64,000 bases of DNA. It comes from Hymenoscyphus infarciens (lineage: Eukaryota > Ascomycota > Leotiomycetes > Helotiales > Helotiaceae). The notes below the pieces were generated by a model. That model was not told where the DNA came from and ran no database searches. It saw only the letters and a list, made by a program, of their open reading frames with translations. The stretch lies in contig LLCB01000212.1 of the NCBI GenBank assembly GCA_001414345.1, positions 41,626-105,625 on the forward strand, written 5' to 3'. This document shows, in pieces, positions 36,171 through 46,482 of this stretch (its first letter is position 1; every line of letters starts with the position of its first letter). A program made the position numbers and the translations under genes.

Positions 36171-36863
36171 CTTGGCGACCAAATTTGATTCACCGAGTCC
36201 CGCTCGGGTGGCGTATGTAGCTAGCAGCAGTTGGGCCTGTATGAAAATCCAAATCAAAGTCTTAAAAAAGACGCCAAGTAGACTTTCAGCCGTTTTTGAT
36301 GTGCTTTGCCAAGGTGGGTTGGAGCTTTTTGTTAGGGCTAGTGGTCAGTAGAAACGTTATACCACATTATCTTGGAGAATCACTTCTTGTCAAACCACGT
36401 CGTACAATATAAGATATTATGCGAGCTAGCCTTGAACAATTAGTATTAGACTTTGTCCTTTTCCTAGATTATTCGTATAGTTAGGAATTAAATACTAGTC
36501 TCCACCCAAATACCGACACCATCTAGTGTGACTGTAAAGCCCAAAAACATGGTTACTGGAAAATTCGGCATCAAGGGTAAGATCATACCCCCGGCTCAGA
36601 ACCAGACCTCTGACCTAATATTTCAGTAGTTACTCGACCGAAATAAAAGATCTCTGGCGAGAACTTTCCATAACCTCTAAAAAACAATTCGCATCCTGCG
36701 CTTTGAACCGGTTTGGAGTAAAGGATTAATCTCTCTTTCAGCTATATTTAAAGCCACAGATTGCGCCCAAGAGATCTTCCCCTTCGCATAGAAAAAACTA
36801 TCAAGATTCAACCAAACCCACCTTCGATTCCACTCCCAACGTGTCGTCAAATACACTCACAGA

Positions 36864-36938
36864 ATGGCAAGCTACTATGGGGAGCTACGCAAGAGAGTGG
36901 ACGGACGTGCGATGGACATTAAAAGCGGCAGTAAATAA
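36864..36938 (+). CDS. Possible 24-residue micro-ORF
   Basis: ATG at 36864 follows a typical A/C-rich fungal leader (about 36780-36863). It opens 24 codons, MASYYGELRKRVDG onward, ending TAA. A GTAAAT at 36931 near its end could instead be a 5' splice site, making this the first exon of a gene now unreadable downstream. No homology is recognised. Confidence 0.25.
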   Translation: MASYYGELRKRVDGRAMDIKSGSK

Positions 36939-37321
36939 CCCGTTGTTCTAAACTTTCTAGCACACCATTTGACATTATCCCAATTCGTTAGGACAATTGA
37001 AGTTGAGTGTTCTAAACGTCGGGGTCAAATTCCTCAATTATCCTAAGTTTCGAGGGTAATTATTTGAGTTACACGGGAGAATTGGAACATTGAGAGCTAG
37101 GTAGGCAGGTACGTATTTAATTTCAACTTGTTTTGGGATAGAGACGTTGAGCAAAGATAAATAGAAGCAGTTGTATGCCATTGAAGATTCAGGTGTGGAA
37201 ATTCAGACTAGATCAAACGTGCACCAGTTTTGCCCGCCTCCAAAATATCATCATCTAAGAACTTCTGAAGCTTGGCGCTGGCTACCTTCAGGCTAAAATT
37301 TCTGTATGTTAGAATTCCACT

Positions 37322-37715
37322 CTACGTTTTGGCATCACGATTAAGCCCCTCTGCGCCATTTGCAGCTTCCGGGTGTTCCATCAATACACAACCGACAAGA
37401 ATCAGCGACATCAGTTGATCATCTAACATTAGGAGATCTTTCAGTGTCATTTCTAAGGAAGGTTGGTTCAGGCGAAACTCACTGGCTCTAGAAGCATTAG
37501 ATGCGCAGCAGCACCCATGTGCCTTTCTTACTTGTTGTTTCAATACTCCTAGGCGCTCTTGATATAGCTCTGTATAGACTGTCGAATCTGTTGTCGGCGT
37601 TGTCTATAAAGTGTGTTCGAAGGCGACTTAAAAAGGTTGAACAGCGGATGAGAAGGGAGAGATAGTCGAACTGCAGCTCTGGAATGTTCTCGGCTAACGC
37701 TGCACCAAGAATCAT
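37322..37715 (-). pseudogene. Uncertain minus-strand gene remnant
   Basis: An ATG at 37715 opens a 72-codon frame with protein-like composition (FDYLSLLIRCSTFLSRLR), reaching a GTAAG that could be a donor near 37537. An overlapping second frame continues to 37322 (TLKDLLMLDDQLMSLILVG). Together they could be two exons of an uncharacterised gene or debris. No family was recognised, and the plus-strand remnant beside it may be the real gene. Confidence 0.2.
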
Positions 37716-37744
37716 GAGGAGGCTATGGAATTTGAAATGTGCTA

Positions 37745-38164
37745 CTGACCCACAGCTGCTGTTTTCGGGGTGTTCCTGAGCATTGTCAGAGATCTCGAAC
37801 CGAACTTAAGTGCACATAGCGGTAATGTTAGATTGTGGAAGTCCTTCAAAGCAACGGGCAAGGAGCAAAAGCTGAAAAGATTTCGTGACTCTTTCCAAGA
37901 GACGCAGACTACTTACCCTCTTGCTCGCTCTGATGCCACACTTGTAGGTCTAGATCTTAAGGTTGGGGGAGAAATTACTTACTATACTTGAGTCCAATGC
38001 CCCCAGCTTATGTCGAGAAAGATATAATAGCTGGGCTGAAGAAGTCGGAGTTCACATCGAGTGTCGAAGAGAGAGTTGACGAGGACCCTCCGGAATATTC
38101 GAAAGCCACGAAAACCGCTTACAAAGAATCTGCTACTGGCTTTTCCAAGGAAGAAGTACAATAA
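37745..38164 (+). pseudogene. Remnant resembling the helical N-terminal domain of fungal STAND/NACHT or ankyrin proteins
   Basis: The frame around 37760-37990 encodes VFLSIVRDLEPNL, then RLWKSFKATGKEQKLKRFRD and SFQETQTTY. This resembles the W-K-S-F-K..K-E-x-K-L-K..F-R-D-S-F-Q-E-T pattern in N-terminal helical domains of fungal NLR-like and ankyrin proteins. It stops at 37989. A second frame, 37997-38164, gives 55 acidic residues from ATG. No upstream start was found, and no NACHT or ankyrin region follows. I infer a truncated fragment; the family call is tentative. Confidence 0.3.
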
Positions 38165-39034
38165 TCTATAGGGAATGTATAGTTAGCGGCAGAATGTTAT
38201 TTTAAAGGCGGAGCTTTGGAAAAGGCAATGACTGATACTATACATCGAGTTGCGAGCATATAGGCCACCACCATTACGACCGCAATAAAAAGGAATCAAG
38301 TTCAGATGAAGAATATATCTCTGAGGCAATGCCGCGCAAGTCTTTGGTCACTGATCTTGAAATATCTCAAATGAAATTCCAGGGAAGACGTGTCTGTTAC
38401 TCACTTGCTCGCTACTCGCTTAACACCCATTCTTAGCGAACCACTCCTCGTTCTAAATTACCTCTATTTGGCGAAGTAATAGCAACCTTAACCAAATCTA
38501 ACCTGCTTCGGAAATTTACTCAACTTACCTTTATCTTATCTTTAAAAGGTACCGTAGCATAATTTTATCCAAGTGATCCAGTTCTGATTGTTTGTGGGAA
38601 GGTCGCCACCCACACAGTTTAGAAGAAATCTCAACAGATATAATCTTCTACTTCATCTACTCTTGAAACACAAAATACCATCTTTGTACTCGACTCTTTA
38701 CCAGAGCAGCTCATCATCATCTCACTCAGATATTCGGATGACGTCATCCCTCGGCGCCACTTTTACAGTACGCCCAACGGACATCTACCAACATGTCTTT
38801 GTCTAGACACTCAAAAAAAAGTTTCCTACCACCTTCAAGTCTATTTCTTACCTTCTACCTCGCTCATTCAATTTTTAAAAGCAACAATTCTTCTTGACAT
38901 CAATCTTTCTTTCAGCAGCCAAGGTTAACAAGGTACAAGAATAAGGTTTCAGTAGCGCCGCCAACACGACAACAATATTCCATCTCATTTTTCACTCAAC
39001 ACACAAGCAATCTCATACCTCATAACTTGCAATT

Positions 39035-40875
39035 ATGGGAGGTGGTCCAGATTATCCCTCTCTCGAGAAGGAAATTATCGGCAACAGCAGCGATAATGAA
39101 CATCTTTGGGGCATCGTAGACATGGGCAGGTATATCACCCCTCAATTAACATTCAATTCCCCTCTGACTCTCTTTTCCTCAGCAATGGTATCCGTCTCTC
39201 CGTCACAAATCTAGAGCCACCAACTTCCCGCATCTTACCTACACTCGTGTCCTACAGACTAGATGTCAGTCTCTATTCAGCACAATACGACGAAGAGACC
39301 GGTGAAAGAATACCAATTCCCCAAGATGTAATCGATACGATCATCGCCGGACTCTTCCGTTTCCAAGTTATTTGCAACGATTTGAAAGTTCCAAAGAAGC
39401 AGATCCGTGTTATTGCTACTGAGGCGACACGCACAGCCGTCAATTCGGAAGAGTACCGGAAGGCTATCAAGAAAGCGACTGGTCTCGCTGTTGAGATGCT
39501 TGGGAAAGAAGAAGAGGGGTATGTTGGGGCACTTGGAGTTGCGAGTGGTTTCTCAAATGTCAGTGGTATAGTCATGGATTTGGGTGGTGGTTCGACTCAA
39601 ATCACATGGATGATATCTCGCGATGGGAAAGTCCAAGTTAGTCCTAAGGGATCTGTCAGTTTTCCTTATGGGGCTGCGGCTTTGACGAAGAAGTTGGAAG
39701 ATTTGAGAAAAGGAAAGAGTGACGCAGAAGGCGATGATGCAGTTGCCAAACTACGAGAGGAAATGGAGGCCAATTTCGCTCGTGCGTATGAGCAATTGGA
39801 GATCCCAGAGGAGATGATCGAACGCGCCAAGTCTGAAGGAGGCTTCCCATTGTATCTCTCTGGTGGTGGATTTAGGGGATGGGGATATTTGCTGCTTTAT
39901 ATGAACCAGATAAATGGCCACCACTATCCGATCAGTCTCATAAACGGATACACGGCAAGCAAAAAGAAATTCGAAGACGTCGAAACGCTGAAGAAGGTAG
40001 CTCGTGAAGCAGAAGATATATTCCGAGTTTCGGATCGCCGTCGTGCCCAAGTTCCCGCCGTGGCATTCTTGGTAAATGTGCTTTCAAAAGCACTACCCCA
40101 CGGGATCAAGGAGGCACATTTCTGTCAAGGTGGTGTTCGCGAGGGCGTGTTATTCAGACAGATGAGCCAGACAGTTAAGGACCATGATCCTCTAGAAGTC
40201 GGAACATCCAGATACGCCCGCGAGTCCGCTGATGCCATGAGTAGTCTCATTCTCAACGCCATCCCAGAAGACTCGAAGAATGGCGGAAGGAAATTCCCAA
40301 ATTCCATCAGCAAGCATGTTGTTCATGCGTTTGCCAATGTTCTATACGTCCATGCTCCGATGTCAAAAGAGACAGCTTCCACAGCAGCGTTATATTGCAC
40401 CAGCACAGGGTTCATGTCTGGAATCCACGGGGTTTCGCACTCGGATCGAGCACTACTTGCATTGATGCTAGAAGCTCGTTATGAAGGAGAACTACCCCCA
40501 CGCGAAGTCGACTTCAAAATCAGTCTCCAAAACATCTTGACACCCGAAGAAGTATGGTGGACACGATACCTGGGTGAGGTAGGACAACTCATCGCATCTA
40601 TCCACCCAGCCGGTGTGATCGATGAGAAAAAGCCACGTCTTAAGATTGCCGCTGAATGGGCGAGTGGCTTTGGAAAGGACGATGATAAGGAGGGGTTGAG
40701 ATTGATCATTTCCATTGAAAAGGTTAAGGAGGATCTGATGATGCTGAGGGAGACTTTAGAGGGACTCACACGAGCAATCAAAAAGGTTGGGAAAAAGAAG
40801 AACTGGATTGGGGGTAAGGATGGGTGGGGAATGGCTATTGATTTTGAGATCAAGGAGGTTAAGAAGCTTACCTGA
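39035..40875 (+). CDS. RTG2-like protein of the exopolyphosphatase/GppA (Ppx) phosphatase family
   Basis: Exon 1 39035-39129, intron 39130-39182 (GTATAT..TCAG), exon 2 39183-40875; 595 residues. The Ppx/GppA actin-like ATPase motifs are all present: phosphate-1 WGIVDMGSNGIRL near residues 25-38 (split by the intron within the Ser codon), RVIATEATRTA near 105-117, and phosphate-2 GIVMDLGGGSTQITW near 155-170. A further conserved part is LYLSGGGFRGWGYLLL near 255-270, and a C-terminal HD-like helical half follows. In yeast the two-domain relative Rtg2 signals mitochondrial dysfunction to the nucleus (retrograde response). In filamentous fungi the same architecture is usually annotated as retrograde regulation protein 2, and its catalytic status is uncertain. 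The 5' leader is long (from about 38600) and holds a short upstream frame. Confidence 0.9.
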
Positions 40876-41350
40876 TTGTGATATTTCGAAGGGTCAAGGA
40901 TTCGGGGGAGGCATTAAAAAAAAGGCGTTTTTCGGTTTTGGAACTTGAACTTAGCTTAATTAATTTCCAGCTTTGATATATGATGGCTTATTGCGGGAAT
41001 TCTTGAAATTTCTAAGTCTTCATCGACGTTCAAAACAAGGTCCAATTCTAGACCGCAAAGAATTAGTCGCAACTTTTCACACAGCGAGGGTGTCACGAGA
41101 CAGCCCCGCGAGCCCCTTTAAGTAGCTGTGGCGCAGCTAAAATCACAAGGGTGTGATTGGCGAAACGAGGGGAAGGGCGATAAGATCCCTTGGCGCGAAA
41201 TTATTTCTGGGAAAAACTCCAATCTCAACTCTCAAACCCCACCATCACCATCACTGTACCGCGATCGAGACCTCCTCGATATTTGCAGTCCTTCCCGCAT
41301 CTAAATTAAGATTGAAATCGAATTCGACTTCCAATTCGCGACCGCCAAAA

Positions 41351-41760
41351 ATGGCGCAAGGAACCATAAAAGCCAACTCCAAATCCACCGCCCCAACCGC
41401 AAAATCAACGGGCAGACGACAAACCATCCTCGGTCCGAAAAAGGGAGCAAGGACAATTGCGCCACGGAACAAAACTCTGGTTCGAAATGCGAAGATGACC
41501 AAGGTTTATCTCCCTTCTCTCTCTCCAACCCATTGTGGTCCTTTCTTTGTTCGATTGAGAGATTGGGGCTAACTCTTGCGGAATAGAAACACTCGGCGGG
41601 TCTCACAGCAATGACGGAACGAACGCTTGGTGCTAAGGCCGGACACTTGGAGTTGTTGAAGGGGGGAAAGAAAAATAAGGATGGACCGAAGGAGGCGAAG
41701 GGGAAGGATGGGAAGCCGGTTCCTGAGGCGGCGAAGGGAGGAACTAAGAAGTTTGGTTGA
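41351..41760 (+). CDS. UPF0390 family small basic protein
   Basis: Exon 1 41351-41503, intron 41504-41586 (GTTTAT..ATAG), exon 2 41587-41760; 108 residues. The product starts MAQGTIKA and continues with Lys/Arg-rich sequence including [18 protein letters not shown] and, after the intron, [20 protein letters not shown]. These match the DUF2462/UPF0390 family (animal Leydig cell tumour 10 kDa protein and fungal homologues), thought to be nucleolar, with no defined biochemistry. The tail is Lys/Gly-rich. Without the intron the frame runs into a stop before the conserved second half, which supports splicing. Confidence 0.8.
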
Positions 41761-42751
41761 GCGGGGGAAATGGAGAAAACATTGCGGAAGGAATATCAAA
41801 TTTTGCTGGGTCTTGGGGCCGCTGGTTGTGGGGGGGGAGAAGGCCTAGGGAGGCAGAACGACTTGGTGGGAGGGTATGAAGAAGGAATGGTTAGGCGTTC
41901 AGTATGATACCCACGATTGTATGGATTGAAAAGCCATGTTTGCATATAAAAAGCTCGTCGGATCACACCAAGTCCGTCTCTGGGATGGCCACGAATTAAT
42001 ATGCGTTTTTTATATGTATAATACTATGAGAAATTCCCGGGCATATATCTATGGAGTGAAAAAAGATTCCAAGAATGGAAACAAAGAGCCTTTTGAAAGC
42101 TCATGGTGGAGAAGCTTTTCAAAGCATGAAGTAGCAAAGAATGCGGTATAATTCATTCTTAAAAGCTCTAATGTTTTTTATTTTCACATATAATAACAAA
42201 CAGGGTGTTGAGGAAGAGTAATCACTAAAATTCTTACCTTTTAATTGAAAATTTTTTGAAGTACGTGAAGTATACCTCTTGTATCTATTTACACAACTGA
42301 CTTAATTCTTGTCTATGTGTTTAGTTGATGGCTCGGGCAGAAAGCGTCAAGGTTTGTTTACTATTTAGTGAAGGATGTATAGCCACAGCTGCTGGTCTCC
42401 ACATGTACCCATATTCTATCTTTTCTATCTCTCTATTGGTATAGTAAGAAGCCCCACAACGTCAGGCATACATCTACTATACGCTTCTATTATAAGGCAG
42501 AAAGCTCGCTAGCTGCAAGCTTATTTGGATTTAAGCAGTCAAGTATTGTTTTCAGACCTGGACACAATCGGTCTGTACTGCTACTGTGCTACAGACTTCA
42601 TACCAAAACGAGTTTTCGTCTCCAGAGCTCATCGGCATCAGACTTCTTGAATATTTGACAAGTATCATTCAAGAATCAAAACGATACCGAGTATCCAAAG
42701 CCCTATATACATTTCCTCGCAAGGCTCTTGAACCAGGACGAGGTACCAGGT
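41761..42751. other. Intergenic, no gene
   Basis: A 71-codon frame at 41936 lacks motifs. The sequence becomes moderately AT-rich toward 42300. Confidence 0.5.
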
Positions 42752-43730
42752 ATGGCAGACAATAGACGACGCGGTTGGGTAGGTCCTGAATCCAACTACA
42801 ACTATCGACGTGGAGAGGAGATGAGTTCTTCGGAGAATTCCAGAAACCAAACTCCAGTCAACAATGAAGACAATGAAGACAATAGAAAGGGTGCATCGGC
42901 CGGTGGTATTGTGCAAAATAACAATGCCCGCCACCCATTTCAGCCACCTCGTCCCCAACCAACACTTCCAAATTTAACTCCATCGCACTCAAACTACGCA
43001 TCCCAAATTCCAGGAGCAGAGAACTTGTAAGTTGGTTCTGCAGATATCTTACCCATAAGGTTATTTACGAAGAGAAGTCTAATCGGGAAATAAACAGACA
43101 AGGCGGTGGCCCATTAGGAAACTTCGACCAGCCAGCAACTCGCCGCCAACTAACACTTGGAACCCTCAAGCTATTACAACTTCTACACAAATCCCAAAAT
43201 CGCGACGTAGGAAGCGGATACCCAATTTACAATGGAAATAATGCAGCTTATGGCGCTATTGGTGGTACCTCACAACACACTCCTCGCGTGCCACTTCTCA
43301 TCCAACCACCACTTCAAAAATTAAACCTTCCACAAAGATATGGTGCCTCCAACAATCAAGCAGCAGGAAATCTGTAAGTCGATTTCCCATAACTCCCAAA
43401 AAGAAGCAAATTTTAGAAGCTAAATGACAAAGCGAAAAACTCGGCAAACCGCAAAGACACAATCTCCTCCACTACAGTAACTACGATTTGCGATCATATT
43501 TCTATCCGACGACCACTTACGAAGTAACACACGCCCGACCACAGGTCGTACCAGGCTTCCGTCCCTCCACGTTTCCAAGAACACATCGTTTTCCATGCGC
43601 TCATGACTGGGGTTACGAACGACGTTGTGAGATCTATTGTCCGCTTTGTGGTGTCATTCACGAGAGCTTTTTGGTTTGTGAAGAATGCCATGCACGGTTT
43701 TGCGGAGTTCGTAGACGTGAGATGTATTGA
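42752..43730 (+). CDS. Low-complexity protein with RBR-type cysteine tail (cluster member A)
   Basis: Exons 42752-43026, 43098-43373 and 43478-43730 with GTAAGT donors; 267 residues. The first 215 residues are Asn/Pro/Gln-rich and probably disordered. The C-terminus has a compact Cys motif: CAHDW, then CPLC nine residues before CEEC and a further Cys (HARFC). This C-x-H-x-W..CxxC..CxxC..C pattern recurs in the two genes downstream and resembles the short zinc-binding tail after the RING-IBR-RING block of fungal RBR ubiquitin ligases. The last CxxC of the pattern is reduced (second Cys replaced by Arg). No RING or IBR domain is present, so ligase activity is unlikely. Role unknown; zinc binding is inferred. 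Confidence 0.7.
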
Positions 43731-44574
43731 TATATTATATGGGCCTTACATTGAGAAGGGATAAAGGACTATTCGTAGGGTATTCTTTTGGTCCCGGGAG
43801 GGGTTGGATTCTTGTTTACGTTATCTGACTTGGAGCTGGGAGTTGGGATACTGTACCGGGTTATGGTTTGGAGTTCATCTGGGTTTCTTTCAGCATTAAG
43901 AAGCGCATTTTTGATAAGAACTTGGATTCTTCGATTTCCTTCTGGATGAGCAGAGGGATTCTTGCGAGAATTTAAGTATTCGGCAGTAGCTGTCTCCCAC
44001 ATACATACATACATAGAAGCAACGCGTACATAATACTTTTCCCTAAAAGAGTCCCGATTTTTGATTGTTGGTGAGGTCCATTGTAGTGTTGAGATCAAGG
44101 GCTTTGTTATCATTTTTCGAGTACTCTGTGGTTCGCAACCCGAATGTCCTTCTTCCGAGTAACAAAGAATGGTAGAACAAGGTACAACATATTGTCATTC
44201 TCTTATATCAATTCTAGAGTCATGGGAATATTGACTATCTACTAGTCCAAACTAAAGAAATAAGAGGGAAATCGGCTCATTCTATGTTTGGTGAAGCGTG
44301 GTTTGTAGAAAATAAACGTTGACTTCTCTCGACTTCTCTAGAGTTCCTCAAAGTTTAGTGAAGGGTGTTTGGAAAACGAAATAGAAGAGTTAGATGTATA
44401 AATCCTTGGACCAGTACCCGAAACCTTCGCTTGTTCTCCCGGCCACTGTCTATGAGCTCAAACACTTATACTTCTTGAGTATAAAAAATATAAGCACGAT
44501 GTCGTAAGTCAAATTTGATACGCTTTGAAACAACAAGCTAACCTGAAATAAAAACAACAAATCCTCGCAACCGA
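43731..44574. other. Intergenic between cluster members A and B
   Basis: No motif-bearing frame. A minus-strand frame at 43769-44113 has no recognisable feature. Confidence 0.5.
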
Positions 44575-45208
44575 ACCCTACCGCAACGTTCTGGCATTGC
44601 TCTGTCTACAACACTCACAGCCTAAATAAAACAGTCCTGGTATGCGGTCATCATTGTTGTGGAACATTTTTGCGAGAGCTCTTTAATCACGCGGTGGTTA
44701 CTGAACAAGTTCCCGCTCGATGCCCAGTATGAGATGTGAAAGCCCATCAGAACGAAGCTTCCTTCAACCGCCACGTACAAAGGGGAACGCTCTTGAGATA
44801 CGACGCATTGGTACAAAGAAATTCTAGCGATGAGTCGGAACCGTGTCCTAATTGCGATAAATTGTGTTCGTTCGTTGTAAAACAAGGTAACAGTTTCATC
44901 CAGTAAGTCTGTTTTTCCCCCCTTTCCCACATTTTCTCAAACAAAACTCCATCATACTCGGCTGTTGCAACGTGTGTGACTTTCAATTTTATTTCGATTG
45001 TCGAACCCGGTGGAATCATTGCACTTGTCTCGTATTTGAACATCAATTCGCCGCCTCTTCGCCTGGAAGCTCAGCTTGTGAACATAAATGGGAAGGGAGA
45101 TCTGGACGATTTGAATGCCAAAATTGTCGTAGATTCTGTGCACATTATATCAATCGGTGTGAGAAATGTCACGCTAAGCGGTGTAGTAGATGTTACCACC
45201 GCTGTTAA
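44575..45208 (+). pseudogene. Broken RBR (RING-IBR-RING) E3 ubiquitin ligase gene (cluster member B)
   Basis: One frame from about 44582 reads TVLVCGHHCCGTFLRELF and then VTEQVPARCP, matching RING1 of fungal RBR ligases (C-x-H-x-x-C..L..LF..A..D/E..P-x-R-C). It hits TGA at about 44731 and resumes in frame with HVQRGTLLRYDALVQRNS and CPNCDKLC, then stops at about 44903. From 44972 another frame gives CDFQFYFDCRTRWNHCTC, an IBR-like Cys/His pattern, and runs into the tail CEHKWEGR..CQNC..YINRCEKC..CSRC, ending at 45208. RING2 is not seen. Stops plus a frame change mark it as a pseudogene, though unrecognised introns could explain part of this. RBR ligases pass ubiquitin through a RING2 cysteine, absent here. 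Confidence 0.65.
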
Positions 45209-46482
45209 CATTAGGATTGGTATTACTTGTCAAGTGGAACGTGTGTGGGGACTCTTTGCGGTGTTGGTAGGGAGGAGTTGGGGACATTTTTGGCAAGAAA
45301 TGAGAGGGTCATAGCTATACTATTTCTGCTGTCAGAATTAGCAAAACATTTCTGGTTTTTCTCTCACTTTAAGCAGCAGAGGGTTAAACTTGTATAGCAC
45401 AACAGATAATACAAAATTCTCCCTAGCTTGCTTTCTTAAACATGACATCGCCGGTCAAGCAAGTAAGAGTCCTGGGCTTTTCTCAGAGTACAAAGCCTCC
45501 ATTTATTGTCTAAGGAATTCTTCAACAAGCTTGAATAGTAGCCGAGTAATTTAATGCAACGGTAGGTGTTGTGACACTTGTTACAACACCCGTGGGTATT
45601 AGTCTTGACTTCGCTTGTCAAAGGAAATTCTTGTGGGGGGTTTTTAGAATGAGAATTTTTTTATCCTGGATATCTGAGACAACCTAGTAAAACCCCGAGA
45701 TCAGCGAGGGCTAAACAATAGTTGAAGCAATATTCTTGATTCTCTTTGCAGAAGCATGTAAATAATCTCGTTGATCAAAGAGCTTCATCATCGCCTAGAG
45801 CTGATAAGGAAGACTCTCAAACTTTTCTTGAAGCCTTAATTTCCGATCATACATAAAGAATATTGCCTCCTCTGCCACAGACGATACTGTTCTTGAGGCA
45901 GCACCAACCCCTTTCAGTGGGGGTTTCTCCGTAGAACTAATTATCTACGTGGTACAGAATGATGGACGAATACCAAAAAGGCCTCCAAAGCGTTGAATTC
46001 ACATGATATGACCAAAGCAGACAAAGGCAAGATAATTTGGTATTGCCCTCGAAGCCACGGAAGCGAGAAAGGGAGAACGTAGACGAATTGGCTTTTCTTG
46101 CTATGATAATGTGGCTGGTAGAGAAGACAAACCTTACATTATCTTTCTAAGGCGGTTGAGAAGTAGAGAAGACCAAAAGGTTCGAGAGGAGTCCTCCACT
46201 GAGACCGTGCCAAAGGGGAAAAAACAAGGCCGCCTTCGCGAACGATTTTTGCTTCAACTTGTTTAGATCTACAAATCAGCTAGAATTCAAAAAAACTGCT
46301 TCTGAAAAATCCTACCTTCGGCCTTGTGAAGGGCGGTTAGCTTGATTTGTCTTTCGTGACATGGTGCCAGTGAATTGTGTTTGGTATTTTGATGGTGGTC
46401 CACGCCTTTATTGAGTACTTCCCTTCTCGGCCATCATCCCACAAACTTCGAGATCAACTAAAATTGCGCAAGAAAGACGATC
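45209..46482. other. Intergenic between cluster members B and C
   Basis: No supported gene. A minus frame at 45436-45621 holds a CCNKCH pattern that is probably coincidental. From 46370 the sequence is the leader of the next gene. Confidence 0.45.
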
